Part shown: in pieces, positions 34,262-42,713 of the stretch
How the letters are laid out: every line of letters begins with the position of its first letter
How positions within the stretch are numbered: position 1 is the first letter of the stretch
DNA from: Chitinophagaceae bacterium
GTDB lineage: Bacteria > Bacteroidota > Bacteroidia > Chitinophagales > Chitinophagaceae
Length of the DNA stretch: 50,757 nucleotides
Reading direction: 5' to 3'
Assembly (NCBI GenBank): GCA_947372105.1
Contig: CANBSH010000013.1
Span: 1-50,757, forward strand
The notes under the pieces: model-generated
Database searches by the model: none
What the model saw: only the letters and a program-made list of their open reading frames with translations
Told to the model about the DNA's origin: nothing
Position numbers and translations under genes: made by a program

Positions 34262-35377
34262 ATGGCTAAAAAATCACGTATACGTATTGTAGGAAAAAAA
34301 ATAATATTAATGCTACACTTATTAGTGTCGCTATTATTATTGTATCCTATTTATATTCAGCCCTTACCGCTTATTTGGATCAATGGTTTTTTATCCTTGA
34401 CAGCTCCCTATTTAATCGCTATTGAAATCTTATTTTTTATCTTTTGGTTAATCGCGAAACCCTTTTTGTCATTGATTTCGGTGGGCACAATGGTATTGGG
34501 TTGGACCGTGGTTGCATCCTTATTTGCTTGGCATCCGGGTTCAGTGGCAGCAATGAAAAAAAAGGAAAATTCTTTAAGAGTCATTAGTTGGAATGTAAAA
34601 GGATTTAATGGCAATCAACCTGGCAAGAGCACTTTAAAATTGCGCACTCAGGATATTGCTTATTCCATTCAAAAATGGAACCCTGATTTAATATGCTTGC
34701 AAGAATATAATACCAATGACCGACCTAATGACATTGCTAATCATGCGAGTTATTTTAATAAAAATTATCCCTTCAATTATTTTTCTAAGGATTATCAAAT
34801 TGCAGGCAATGATTATTTTGCCGGCTGTATTATTTTTTCAAAGTATCCTATCCTACAAGCACAAAGAATTGCATACACGAATCAAGAAGCGCTTATTTAT
34901 GTAGATGTTTTAAAAGGAGATGATACAGTTCGTGTTTTTACGACGCATCTTGCTTCCTACCGATTTAAACCCAATGATTACGAAACTATTGACGAAACTG
35001 CCGAATCCAAATCAATTAATGTGAAAGGGAAAATGGCAGTCGTGAGAAAAATGAAACAAGCTTTTGTAGAGCGCGCCATCCAAGCACAACTCGTACAAAC
35101 TTATTTACAAAAAACACCTTATCCATCCATCATGACAGGTGACTTTAATGATGTGCCAGGTTCTTATACCTATAGAACTATCAAGGGAGATTGGGAAGAT
35201 GCGTTTTTACAAAAGGGTTTGGGTATTGGTGCAACCTATTTAGGCATATCACCCACTTTGCGTATTGATTATATACTTACGAATAGTGATTGGAAAGTAA
35301 GGGCTTGGGAATCGGTGGATGAAAATTTAAGCGACCATCATATGATTCTTGCGGACCTTCAATTGATCAAGAATTAA
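34262..35377 (+). CDS. Membrane-anchored endonuclease/exonuclease/phosphatase family protein
   Basis: Mg-dependent EEP-fold hydrolase. Three N-terminal hydrophobic segments (about 12-32, 37-60, 65-88) place the catalytic domain outside the cytoplasm or on the membrane. The domain has SWNVKGFNGN, NPDLICLQEY (metal Glu), TTHLASYRF, TGDFNDVPGSYTYR, LRIDYILTN and the terminal SDHHMILADL. The ATG at 34262, 2 nt after the previous stop, is preferred to a TTG at 34229 inside that gene. The substrate may be a phospholipid or nucleic acid; the rhomboid context does not decide. Confidence 0.88.
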   Translation: MAKKSRIRIVGKKIILMLHLLVSLLLLYPIYIQPLPLIWINGFLSLTAPYLIAIEILFFIFWLIAKPFLSLISVGTMVLGWTVVASLFAWHPGSVAAMKKKENSLRVISWNVKGFNGNQPGKSTLKLRTQDIAYSIQKWNPDLICLQEYNTNDRPNDIANHASYFNKNYPFNYFSKDYQIAGNDYFAGCIIFSKYPILQAQRIAYTNQEALIYVDVLKGDDTVRVFTTHLASYRFKPNDYETIDETAESKSINVKGKMAVVRKMKQAFVERAIQAQLVQTYLQKTPYPSIMTGDFNDVPGSYTYRTIKGDWEDAFLQKGLGIGATYLGISPTLRIDYILTNSDWKVRAWESVDENLSDHHMILADLQLIKN

Positions 35378-35401
35378 CCCTCTATTTTACTTAAAATAAA
35401 A

Positions 35402-35409
35402 TATCTTTG
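35402..35409 (+). promoter_or_regulatory. cysS -7 promoter box
   Basis: TATCTTTG, exact TAnnTTTG, 14 nt before the ATG at 35424. Confidence 0.45.
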
Positions 35410-35423
35410 AGGCAATAATTACT

Positions 35424-36929
35424 ATGCCACTTCAATTTTATAATTCACTAACAAGACAAAAGGAAGTATTCGAGCCTTTAAATGCCCCTTATGTGGGTAT
35501 GTATGTTTGTGGACCAACGGTAAGTGGTGAAAGTCATTTAGGACATGCGCGTCCCTTTATCACATTTGATGTGGTGTATCGTTATTTGTTACACAAGGGA
35601 TATAAAGTACGTTATGTTCGTAATATCACGGATGCAGGACATTTTGAAGAAGAAGGAAAAGCGGCCGAAGATAAAATTAGTTCAAAAGCAGTCTTAGAAA
35701 AATTAGAACCTATGGAGCTAGTGCAAAAGTATACGCACTTATACCATTGGGCGATGGAGCAATTTAATAATTTACCTCCCAGTATTGAACCTACTGCAAC
35801 AGGACATATTGTAGAACAAATTGAAATGATTAAAACCATTATTGCAGACGGTTATGGATATGTAGCAAATGGTTCAGTATATTTTGATGTTGTGAAGTAC
35901 AACGATGATTATTCTAAAAAAAATCAACCCTATGGAATTTTAAGTGGAAGAAATTTAGAAGATCAATTAGATACCACTCGTGAGTTAGACAATCAAGAGG
36001 AGAAAAAAAATAAAGTAGATTTTGCTTTATGGAAGAATGCGCCAGCAGAACATATTATGCGTTGGCAAAGCCCGTGGGGAGAAGGTTTCCCGGGATGGCA
36101 TATTGAATGTTCGGCCATGGCGACCAAATATTTAGGCAAACGATTTGATATACATGGCGGTGGAATGGACTTACAATTTCCGCATCATGAATGTGAGATT
36201 GCACAAAGCACCGTTTGCAATCATGAAATTCCTGCACGTTATTGGCTACATAATAATATGATTACGATTAATGGTCGTAAGATGGGAAAAAGTTATAACA
36301 ACGTGATTAAGCTAAGTGAATTATTTGATGGTTCACATCCTATCTTAACGCAAGCATATGCGCCCATGACGGTGCGCTTCTTTATTTTACAAAGTCAATA
36401 TCGCGGCACTTTAGATTTTAGCAATGAAGCTTTACAAGCCTCTGAAAAAGCATTGCGTCGTTTGATGGAAGCCTATGAATGGTTCAAGGCGCAAAGCTTT
36501 ACTGCAGGTACTATAGCAAGCGATGCAACATTAGATGCGCAGTTAAATACCTGGGTAGCGGAATTAGAAACTTTTATGGATGATGATATGAATACCGCGA
36601 AAGTGGTAGCAAATTTATTTGAAATCATTCCTTCTATTAATTCTTTAAAGGACAAGCATATTGCAGCCGATGCTGTATCGGGCAACACTTGGTTACATGT
36701 GCAACAACAGCTCACTTTATTTATTGAAAATATCTTAGGATTAAAAATAGATACGGGCGCCAATCATCAGCAACTTACTGGTGTGATTGAATTGTTGATT
36801 GAAATTCGCAAGGATGCAAAGTCTCGTAAGGATTTTGCGACCAGCGATAAAATAAGAAATCAATTAGCAGATATGGGTATCCAACTCAAGGATGAGAAAG
36901 ATGGCAGCATGTCTTACACCTTCTCTTAA
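35424..36929 (+). CDS. cysS: Cysteinyl-tRNA synthetase
   Basis: Class I synthetase that charges tRNA-Cys. The HIGH motif is HLGH in SGESHLGHARPF, zinc ligands include the Cys of VCGPTVSG and the CSAM and HHECE region (WHIECSAMATKYLG, FPHHECEIAQS), and the KMSKS loop is KMGKSYNN. The C-terminal tRNA-binding helical part follows, ending in DEKDGSMSYTF. The 501 residues are slightly longer than the usual 460. It is a single gene with its own -7 box. Confidence 0.96.
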   Translation: MPLQFYNSLTRQKEVFEPLNAPYVGMYVCGPTVSGESHLGHARPFITFDVVYRYLLHKGYKVRYVRNITDAGHFEEEGKAAEDKISSKAVLEKLEPMELVQKYTHLYHWAMEQFNNLPPSIEPTATGHIVEQIEMIKTIIADGYGYVANGSVYFDVVKYNDDYSKKNQPYGILSGRNLEDQLDTTRELDNQEEKKNKVDFALWKNAPAEHIMRWQSPWGEGFPGWHIECSAMATKYLGKRFDIHGGGMDLQFPHHECEIAQSTVCNHEIPARYWLHNNMITINGRKMGKSYNNVIKLSELFDGSHPILTQAYAPMTVRFFILQSQYRGTLDFSNEALQASEKALRRLMEAYEWFKAQSFTAGTIASDATLDAQLNTWVAELETFMDDDMNTAKVVANLFEIIPSINSLKDKHIAADAVSGNTWLHVQQQLTLFIENILGLKIDTGANHQQLTGVIELLIEIRKDAKSRKDFATSDKIRNQLADMGIQLKDEKDGSMSYTFS

Positions 36930-36950
36930 GTCACCCCACTTCAATACCAC

Positions 36951-37343
36951 TTAATGATCGCAATCATCAGCATGTGCATGATTATGCATGCGACAACTGT
37001 TATGGTTATGAATGTGTGCGATGATGATAAAAAAAGCAGCGGGGAATAAAAGAATAATTTCAATCTCTCTAAAAATCATTCTGCTGAGCATTAAAGTAAT
37101 CCCAAGGCTAAATAAAATAATAGGCTTAAAAGAATGATGATGCTTTTTATAGCCATGATATAAGGAATAAGCGCCAATGCCAAAGGAAAGAAGAATCATT
37201 CCCAATTCAAATTGAGCATTATGCAAAATATTAATCCCCAATAAAGGAAGACTACTAAATAAAAGTGGCAGTAAAGCGCAATGAATAGCACAAGCTAATG
37301 AAGTGCCTACTCCTATCGCATCCCAATTCCAATTTTTAAACAT
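36951..37343 (-). CDS. MerC-domain membrane protein with His-rich tail
   Basis: Small four-helix membrane protein of 130 residues. It has the MerC-like first-helix motif SLACAIHCALLPLL (metal-binding Cys/His) and ends in a His/Cys/Asp-rich tail (HIHNHNSCRMHNHAHADDC) typical of metal-sensing or metal-delivery loops. MerC proteins move mercury, but Bacteroidota members occur outside mer operons and may handle zinc, copper or nickel. It is divergent from a SCO copper chaperone gene, which favours copper, but this is inference. It has a -7 box only 4 nt from its ATG. Confidence 0.85.
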   Translation of the reverse strand: MFKNWNWDAIGVGTSLACAIHCALLPLLFSSLPLLGINILHNAQFELGMILLSFGIGAYSLYHGYKKHHHSFKPIILFSLGITLMLSRMIFREIEIILLFPAAFFIIIAHIHNHNSCRMHNHAHADDCDH

Positions 37344-37347
37344 ATTG

Positions 37348-37355
37348 CAAAGATA
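37348..37355 (-). promoter_or_regulatory. merC-type gene -7 promoter box
   Basis: Minus-strand TATCTTTG, exact TAnnTTTG, ends 4 nt before the ATG at 37343; a leaderless message is predicted. Confidence 0.5.
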
Positions 37356-37414
37356 ACCGAATGCAGGGTTCCTCTAAAATAATATTACCTTTACAGGAGA
37401 AAAAGCGCATCATT

Positions 37415-38026
37415 ATGTCTAAGAAAACCGGATTGTATCTTTTGTTTTTCACTGTTTTATTAGTTGGTTTTTATTATTTCGTATTTAAGGGGACCGACAA
37501 CTGGAAGGTAAAAATGCCTATTTTAAGTTATGTTCAACCTTTTCAATTTAAAAATCAGGATGGTCATACTTTTACAGATAAGGACATGTTGCATAAAATC
37601 ACGGTAGTAGAATATTTCTTCACCACCTGTAAAGGCATATGCCCCAAGTTGAATACCAATATGAAGGATATTTATGAAGTGTATCAAAACGAACCCGATT
37701 TTCAAATCGTATCACATACTTGTAACCCAAGCACAGACTCAGTTCCCGTATTAAAACATTATGCCGACTCCTTACAAGTGAATACCCAAAAATGGATTTT
37801 TTTAACTGGGCGTAAGGATAGTTTATATCAAATGGCAAGAGGATCTTATTTATTAGATGATCCTAAAAACAACGTTGAAAAAATTGAAGATCAATTCATA
37901 CACACACAATTTTTTGCTTTAGTAGATAGAGAAGGTAAAATTAGAGGTAAAATATATGATGGATTAAAAAGCCTAGAAGTAGAACAGCTTAAACAAGACA
38001 TCTCTAAATTATTAAAAGACAAATAA
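37415..38026 (+). CDS. SCO1/SenC-family copper chaperone
   Basis: Membrane-anchored thioredoxin-fold protein that delivers copper to the CuA centre of cytochrome c oxidase. One N-terminal transmembrane helix (about 5-22) precedes the domain. The copper ligands are Cys-Cys in TTCKGICPK and the distal His in IHTQFFALVD. The frame reaches 37361, but the ATG at 37415 gives a proper MSKKTGLYLLFF membrane anchor, and a one-mismatch -7 box (TACCTTTA, 37386-37393) lies between. The 203-residue form is the usual size. The epimerase gene begins 4 nt after it. Confidence 0.91.
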   Translation: MSKKTGLYLLFFTVLLVGFYYFVFKGTDNWKVKMPILSYVQPFQFKNQDGHTFTDKDMLHKITVVEYFFTTCKGICPKLNTNMKDIYEVYQNEPDFQIVSHTCNPSTDSVPVLKHYADSLQVNTQKWIFLTGRKDSLYQMARGSYLLDDPKNNVEKIEDQFIHTQFFALVDREGKIRGKIYDGLKSLEVEQLKQDISKLLKDK

Positions 38027-38030
38027 GGCT

Positions 38031-39008
38031 ATGATATTAGTGACAGGCGCCAGCGGCTTAGTAGGAATGCATTTAGTAAAGTCATTATTGGCTAAAGGAA
38101 AAAATATAGTGGCCCTGTATCGTCAACAAATTCCCGTCTTTGAAGGAGCGCAACAAGTAAAATGGATACAAGGAGATATTTTAGATGTGGTTTCTTTAGC
38201 ACAAGCAATGGAGGGGGTACAACAAGTTTATCATTGTGCTGCGATTGTTTCCTTTGCACCCAAGGATCGTGAAAAAATGTTACAAGCCAATCGCGAAGGC
38301 ACGGCGAATGTGGTGAATGCTTGTATTGAACATGCAATTCAAAAATTAGTATATGTAAGTTCGGTGGCAGCATTAGGTCGCATTAGAGAAGATGCACCTG
38401 TAGATGAAACAGCTAATTGGACACCCGAATCGAGTAATAGCGTGTATGGCCAATCTAAATTTTTAGCCGAAATGGAAGTGTGGCGCGGGATGGCCGAAGG
38501 ATTAAATGTGGCTATTGTGAATCCGGTGATTATTTTAGGAGCAGGTGATTGGAACAAAGGATCTTCTGAAATTTTTAAATCGGCGTATCATTCATTTCCA
38601 TGGTACACTACGGGCGTGAGTGGTTTTGTAGATGTGATGGACGTAATAGATGCTATGCAATTATTAATGGATAGTAGTATTCAAGGAGAGCGATATATTA
38701 TTAGTGGAGACAATGTCAAATATCAAGAAGTGTTTTCATTAATTGCTTCTCGTTTTAATAAACGACCACCTTACCGAAGAGTCACTCCTTTTTTAGCAGC
38801 GATTGTATGGAGACTAGAAGCAGTGAAGGGTTGGTTGACAGGCAAGTCTCCTTTATTAACTAAAGAGACAGCAGTTACAGCACAAGCGGTGGTTCACTTT
38901 GACAATCGTAAATTTTTAAATGCTTTCCCTAATTTTAAATATCGAAACTTACCTGATAGTATTCAACGCATTTGTGGAGAGTTGAAGGCGTTGCACCAAT
39001 TACCTTAA
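38031..39008 (+). CDS. NAD-dependent epimerase/dehydratase family protein (extended SDR)
   Basis: Extended short-chain dehydrogenase of 325 residues. The cofactor loop is VTGASGLVGMHL at the N-terminus, and the active site has VYVSSVAALG (Ser) and VYGQSKFLAEME (Tyr-x3-Lys). The C-terminal region with WYTTGVSGFVDVMDV suggests the dihydroflavonol-reductase-like branch acting on nucleotide sugars or lipid-linked substrates. It starts 4 nt after the SCO gene, so they share a transcript, and is followed by a terminator. The specific substrate is not evident. Confidence 0.88.
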   Translation: MILVTGASGLVGMHLVKSLLAKGKNIVALYRQQIPVFEGAQQVKWIQGDILDVVSLAQAMEGVQQVYHCAAIVSFAPKDREKMLQANREGTANVVNACIEHAIQKLVYVSSVAALGRIREDAPVDETANWTPESSNSVYGQSKFLAEMEVWRGMAEGLNVAIVNPVIILGAGDWNKGSSEIFKSAYHSFPWYTTGVSGFVDVMDVIDAMQLLMDSSIQGERYIISGDNVKYQEVFSLIASRFNKRPPYRRVTPFLAAIVWRLEAVKGWLTGKSPLLTKETAVTAQAVVHFDNRKFLNAFPNFKYRNLPDSIQRICGELKALHQLP

Positions 39009-39055
39009 TGATTTGAATCATTTTTACATTTCATCTATATAGTTTTAATAGAGAG

Positions 39056-39092
39056 AGATCTATTGTATAAGTTTATTAAATAGATCTTTTTT
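39056..39092 (+). terminator. Intrinsic terminator after the epimerase gene
   Basis: AGATCTATT (39056-39064) pairs with AATAGATCT (39079-39087), loop 14 nt, then a run of six T. A shorter hairpin (AATGATT/AATCATT, 39007-39022), also followed by T, overlaps the stop codon region. Confidence 0.75.
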
Positions 39093-39128
39093 AGGGTACT
39101 ATTAAATTAGAGTACTATTAGATAGATG

Positions 39129-40076
39129 CTATGGAGTCATTACTTTTTTCCAAAGCTCTGGGATACGACGTATCCAAACATATTGCCTCTTCACAATAGA
39201 AGCTTCTTCCGCAGGGAATCCCATATATACTTTATTGGCTTCTAAGGAACCGGTTACACCAGAATGACCCAATACCGTCACATTTTCTCCAATAGTAATC
39301 GTCTTTGTTACGCCCACTTGACCCCAAAGAGTCACCCCTTGTTTAATTTTTACCCCGCCGGCAATGGCTACCCCAGCAGCAAAAAGGCAGTTAGGTTCAA
39401 TTTGGGTGTCATGTCCCACATGTATCATATTATCTAGCTTACAACCACGACCTATTATAGTGTCTCCGCTCACCCCACGGTCGATGGTACAGCCTGCTCC
39501 AATTTCTACTTTATCCTCTACTATCACGCGACCACAGCTAAGCAGCTTTTTATACCAATCCTGACGGTTCTTTTTAGTGTTATAATAAAAAGCATCACTT
39601 CCAATGACGGTATTCGCTTGAATAATGACTTCATCTCCAATAATCGTATCGGCTAAGATGGAAACATTAGGATGTATGATACAATTTTTACCCATTTTTA
39701 CATTAGGACCTATGAATGTATTTGGCATAATAATGGTTCCTTCTCCAATCACTGCATCTTCACTAATTGATTTTGTAGTAGCAACAATAGGTTTAAAATG
39801 TTGTACAATTTTTAAATACGCTTCAAAAGGATCCTCGCAATATAATAAAGCTTTGCCTTCGGGAATGCTGACTGTTTTATCATTAATGATGATACAACAT
39901 GCATCGCTGTTTAAACAAGTATTATAATATTTAGGATGATCTACAAATACAATATCACCCTTTTCAACTTGATGAATTTCGTTCACTCCACTAATTTCTA
40001 ATTGTTGATTACCTATGATTTCGGCATTCGTTAAAGTAGATAACCATTGTACCGAAACGGGTGTATTTAGCTTCAT
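39129..40076 (-). CDS. lpxD: UDP-3-O-acylglucosamine N-acyltransferase
   Basis: Third enzyme of lipid A synthesis, adding the N-linked hydroxyacyl chain. The N-terminal LpxD substrate domain (about 1-100) is followed by a left-handed beta helix of hexapeptide repeats (VIGEGTIIMPNTFIGPNVKM onward), with catalytic His in MIHVGHDTQIEPN and the IDRGVSGDTIIG region. At 315 residues it is somewhat shorter than the about 340 of E. coli, with a reduced C-terminal helix. In Bacteroidota a second lpxD-like gene often exists, and this could be that one. lpxC/fabZ/lpxA are not adjacent. Confidence 0.85.
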   Translation of the reverse strand: MKLNTPVSVQWLSTLTNAEIIGNQQLEISGVNEIHQVEKGDIVFVDHPKYYNTCLNSDACCIIINDKTVSIPEGKALLYCEDPFEAYLKIVQHFKPIVATTKSISEDAVIGEGTIIMPNTFIGPNVKMGKNCIIHPNVSILADTIIGDEVIIQANTVIGSDAFYYNTKKNRQDWYKKLLSCGRVIVEDKVEIGAGCTIDRGVSGDTIIGRGCKLDNMIHVGHDTQIEPNCLFAAGVAIAGGVKIKQGVTLWGQVGVTKTITIGENVTVLGHSGVTGSLEANKVYMGFPAEEASIVKRQYVWIRRIPELWKKVMTP

Positions 40077-40097
40077 AAGTGTGTTTTTGGCCTAAAT

Positions 40098-40105
40098 CAA
40101 AGGTA
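40098..40105 (-). promoter_or_regulatory. lpxD -7 promoter box
   Basis: Minus-strand TACCTTTG, exact TAnnTTTG, 21 nt before the ATG at 40076. Confidence 0.45.
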
Positions 40106-40385
40106 ATGACCCTTTTTTGTAAAAAATTTTTTTTCTGCATTTATTGGGTAAAATCATGCAAGATTTTTATACTTCATCATGCTTTCATTTTATACATCAA
40201 GATCCAACAGCATAAAATGACGTGTAATGAAACCCTTTATTCATCAATGTTTCAGCGATTATGAAAAAAATAATTACTTGTATAAATTATTTTTGAAATG
40301 CTATAATAATAACTATTTTATAATTTTTTAATAGCCCATAAAAGCCCAATTGTGGATAACCGCAATAAATTTGTTTAAAATTTTT
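40106..40385. other. AT-rich intergenic region with one DnaA-box-like site
   Basis: Together with the following RNA candidate this is the longest gene-free stretch of the window (40077-40526). I find no convincing reading frame here. A perfect 9-mer TGTGGATAA (40351-40359, reverse complement of TTATCCACA) lies in very AT-rich DNA. It is single, so an origin is not supported. Confidence 0.35.
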
Positions 40386-40416
40386 TTTGAATTCGAATAA
40401 AGTATAATTAATATTG
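40386..40416 (+). promoter_or_regulatory. Promoter for the intergenic RNA candidate
   Basis: TTTG (40386-40389), 19-nt spacer, TAATATTG (40409-40416; one mismatch to TAnnTTTG). Predicted transcription start is near 40421-40423, exactly at the first hairpin of the RNA candidate. Confidence 0.5.
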
Positions 40417-40420
40417 TGAA

Positions 40421-40498
40421 GGGAATTCAATTCCCGTACTTACTAACCCATCCATATACGAGGTCCTCCAGAGCAAATCAGGGGGACTTTGTTTTTTT
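40421..40498 (+). ncRNA. Candidate ~78-nt small RNA or leader with intrinsic terminator
   Basis: The segment starts with a compact hairpin (GGGAA/TTCCC around 40421-40435). It continues as an unpaired, C-rich stretch of about 27 nt, and ends in a second hairpin GTCCTCC (40463-40469) / GGGGGAC (40481-40487) followed by TTTGTTTTTTT (40488-40498). A spaced promoter lies immediately upstream. The terminator precedes the pseudouridine synthase ATG by 28 nt, so it may be a free small RNA or an attenuating leader of that gene. The family is not recognised; it does not look like tmRNA, SRP RNA or a tRNA. Confidence 0.5.
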
Positions 40499-40526
40499 AG
40501 GAACACTACGTTTTAGCTTATTCTTC

Positions 40527-41108
40527 ATGCATTACTTTTTAATATATAAACCTTATCAAGTACTTTCTCAGTTCACTACGACTGATGAGAAATTATGTCT
40601 TAAAGATATTTTAAGTGTACCTAAAGATGTGTATCCGGTAGGAAGATTAGATTATGATAGTGAAGGTTTATTGTTATTAACCAATGATAAAAGTATCAAT
40701 CATGCATTATTACATCCATCATTTGAACATGCAAGAACTTATTGGGTGCAAGTAGATGGACAAATTTCACAAGAAGCCATACAACAATTAATAAAAGGGG
40801 TTACTATTTCGGTAGATGGCAAGTCCTATCTCACTAAAAAATCTATGGTACATGAATTGCCTCAGGATATACAGGTGCCTGATCGCAATCCTCCTATCCG
40901 ATTTCGTAAAAACATCCCTACAAGTTGGGTAGCTATCCAATTAACTGAGGGAAAAAATAGACAGGTCCGAAAAATGTTCGCTTCCGTGGGTTTTCCAGTG
41001 CTTCGCCTCATTAGGGCCCAATTGGGGGAATTCACTATTGAGCAAATGCAGCCCGCAGATTGTGTCACTTTAACCTTGGATCAGGTCCAAAAAGGCATTC
41101 TTCGTTAA
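40527..41108 (+). CDS. RluE/RsuA-family pseudouridine synthase
   Basis: Isomerises uridine in rRNA. Catalytic Asp is in VGRLDYDSEGLLLLTND, preceded by the family start FLIYKPYQVLSQF and followed by RTYWVQVDG and EGKNRQVRKMFASVGFPVLRLIRAQLG. No S4 domain is present, so the short RluE-like type (193 residues) fits. The open frame extends upstream to 40416 through the terminator hairpin, but homology and the terminator make ATG 40527 the credible start. A near-match -7 box (TACGTTTT, 40509-40516) could drive it. Target position in 23S or 16S rRNA is unknown. Confidence 0.88.
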   Translation: MHYFLIYKPYQVLSQFTTTDEKLCLKDILSVPKDVYPVGRLDYDSEGLLLLTNDKSINHALLHPSFEHARTYWVQVDGQISQEAIQQLIKGVTISVDGKSYLTKKSMVHELPQDIQVPDRNPPIRFRKNIPTSWVAIQLTEGKNRQVRKMFASVGFPVLRLIRAQLGEFTIEQMQPADCVTLTLDQVQKGILR

Positions 41109-41123
41109 TTGACTGCTAAGTTT

Positions 41124-41131
41124 TACTTTTG
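41124..41131 (+). promoter_or_regulatory. lysS -7 promoter box
   Basis: TACTTTTG, exact TAnnTTTG, 26 nt before the ATG at 41158. Confidence 0.5.
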
Positions 41132-41157
41132 CACTTACTATTATAATATAAACATCA

Positions 41158-42678
41158 ATGAGTCAGCACCTTTCAGAACAGGAAATTATTAGAAGAGAGA
41201 AATTACAATTATTAGAAGCTGCCGGAATTAATCCGTATCCAGCTCCTTTATATCCGGTTACCCACTATTCTCAGGACATCAAAAAAAACTATAGCGAGGA
41301 AAACAAGGATCAATTTGCTGCAGTATGTGTAGCAGGTCGTATTATGAGTGTGAATGATAAGGGTAAGGTGATGTTTGTAAAAGTGCAAGATGATCAAGGC
41401 ATATTTCAATTATATATTAAGAGAGATGAAATTTGTCCAGGCGACGATAAAACTTATTGGGACGTCATTACTAAAAACGGAATGGATCTAGGGGATATTA
41501 TTGGTGCAACTGGATATGTATTTATTACTAAAACAGGGGAAACCTCTTTACACGCCAATACGGTTACTTTATTAGCAAAATCTTTAAAGCCACTTCCTGT
41601 AGTGAAGCGTGATGAAGAAGGACATGTATTTGATGCTGTAACCGATCCTGAATTTAGATATCGTCAACGTTATGCTGATTTAATTATTAATCCAGACGTG
41701 AAAGATACATTCGTAAAACGTACTGCATTGATGACGACCATTAGAGAATTTTTAAATTCAAGAGGTGCGTTAGAAGTAGATACGCCTGTATTACAAACCA
41801 TACCAGGTGGGGCTGCAGCAAGACCTTTCATTACACATCATAATGCACTAGATGTTCCTTTTTATTTACGTATTGCAAATGAATTGTATTTAAAGCGTTT
41901 GATCGTAGGTGGTTTTGAGTGGGTGTATGAGTTTAGCCGCAATTTCCGTAATGAAGGAATGGATCGTACTCATAACCCGGAATTTACGGTGTTAGAATGG
42001 TACACTGCCTACAAGGATTATTTTTGGATGATGGAAATCACAGAGCAGTTGTTTGAAAAAATTGCAATGACTTTACATGGAACAACCGAAGTTAAAGTGG
42101 GAGATACGACGCTTAATTTTAAAGCACCTTATCGCAGAATAAGTATCATGGAAGCGATCCAAGAAAATACAGGCATAGATATTAGTGGAATGGATGAAGC
42201 AGGTTTAAGAGATGTTTGTAAACAATTAAATATCGCGGTACCTCCTACTATTGGAAAAGGAAAGTTGATAGATGAAATTTTTGGTGCCACTAGTGAATCA
42301 AAATATATCCAACCTACTTTTATCATTGATTATCCAGTGGAAATGAGTCCGCTTACCAAAAAGCATCGTAGCAAGGAAGGTTTGGTAGAACGTTTTGAGC
42401 TGATGGTTAATGGCAAGGAATTAGCAAACGCCTATACCGAATTAAATGATCCTATTGATCAACGTAAACGTTTTGAAGATCAATTGTCCTTAATGGAAAG
42501 AGGCGATGACGAAGCGATGTTTATTGATCATGACTTTTTAAGAGCATTAGAATATGGTATGCCACCTACTTCAGGTATTGGTATAGGAATAGATAGATTA
42601 TGTATGATGATGTTAAATCAACCCTCTATACAAGATGTATTATTCTTCCCACAAATGAGACCCGAAAACAACGAATAA
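41158..42678 (+). CDS. lysS: Lysyl-tRNA synthetase (class II)
   Basis: Charges tRNA-Lys. An N-terminal OB-fold anticodon-binding domain (VCVAGRIMSVNDKGKVMFVK) is followed by the class II core: motif 2 FRNEGMDRTHNPEFTVLEWY, the lysine site region VEMSPLTKKHR, NGKELANAYTELNDP, and motif 3 GIGIGIDRL near the C-terminus. The 506 residues are the normal length. It is transcribed from its own promoter. Confidence 0.97.
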   Translation: MSQHLSEQEIIRREKLQLLEAAGINPYPAPLYPVTHYSQDIKKNYSEENKDQFAAVCVAGRIMSVNDKGKVMFVKVQDDQGIFQLYIKRDEICPGDDKTYWDVITKNGMDLGDIIGATGYVFITKTGETSLHANTVTLLAKSLKPLPVVKRDEEGHVFDAVTDPEFRYRQRYADLIINPDVKDTFVKRTALMTTIREFLNSRGALEVDTPVLQTIPGGAAARPFITHHNALDVPFYLRIANELYLKRLIVGGFEWVYEFSRNFRNEGMDRTHNPEFTVLEWYTAYKDYFWMMEITEQLFEKIAMTLHGTTEVKVGDTTLNFKAPYRRISIMEAIQENTGIDISGMDEAGLRDVCKQLNIAVPPTIGKGKLIDEIFGATSESKYIQPTFIIDYPVEMSPLTKKHRSKEGLVERFELMVNGKELANAYTELNDPIDQRKRFEDQLSLMERGDDEAMFIDHDFLRALEYGMPPTSGIGIGIDRLCMMMLNQPSIQDVLFFPQMRPENNE

Positions 42679-42713
42679 TCGCTCCGTATTTCGACTAACA
42701 AAAGACTACTTAT

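Noticed and set aside
40079..40264. 61-codon open frame between lpxD and the RNA candidate
   Set aside because: It starts at GTG beside the lpxD start, has no recognisable features, and covers the lpxD promoter; probably spurious.
40106..40420. Possible replication origin: AT-rich intergenic DNA with a perfect DnaA box (40351-40359) and dnaN elsewhere in the window
   Set aside because: Only one box is present, and neither dnaA, recF nor gyrB is near. A GC-skew plot of the whole chromosome would decide; a single 9-mer in AT-rich DNA can be chance.
40421..40435. GGGAATTCAATTCCC, resembling a tRNA or tmRNA T-arm
   Set aside because: The loop is TTCAA with a five-base stem, not the seven-base TTCRANY loop, and there is no acceptor stem or CCA.
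40416..40526. N-terminal extension of the pseudouridine synthase starting at GTG 40416
   Set aside because: The extension runs through a terminator hairpin and is unlike the family start; ATG 40527 matches homologues.
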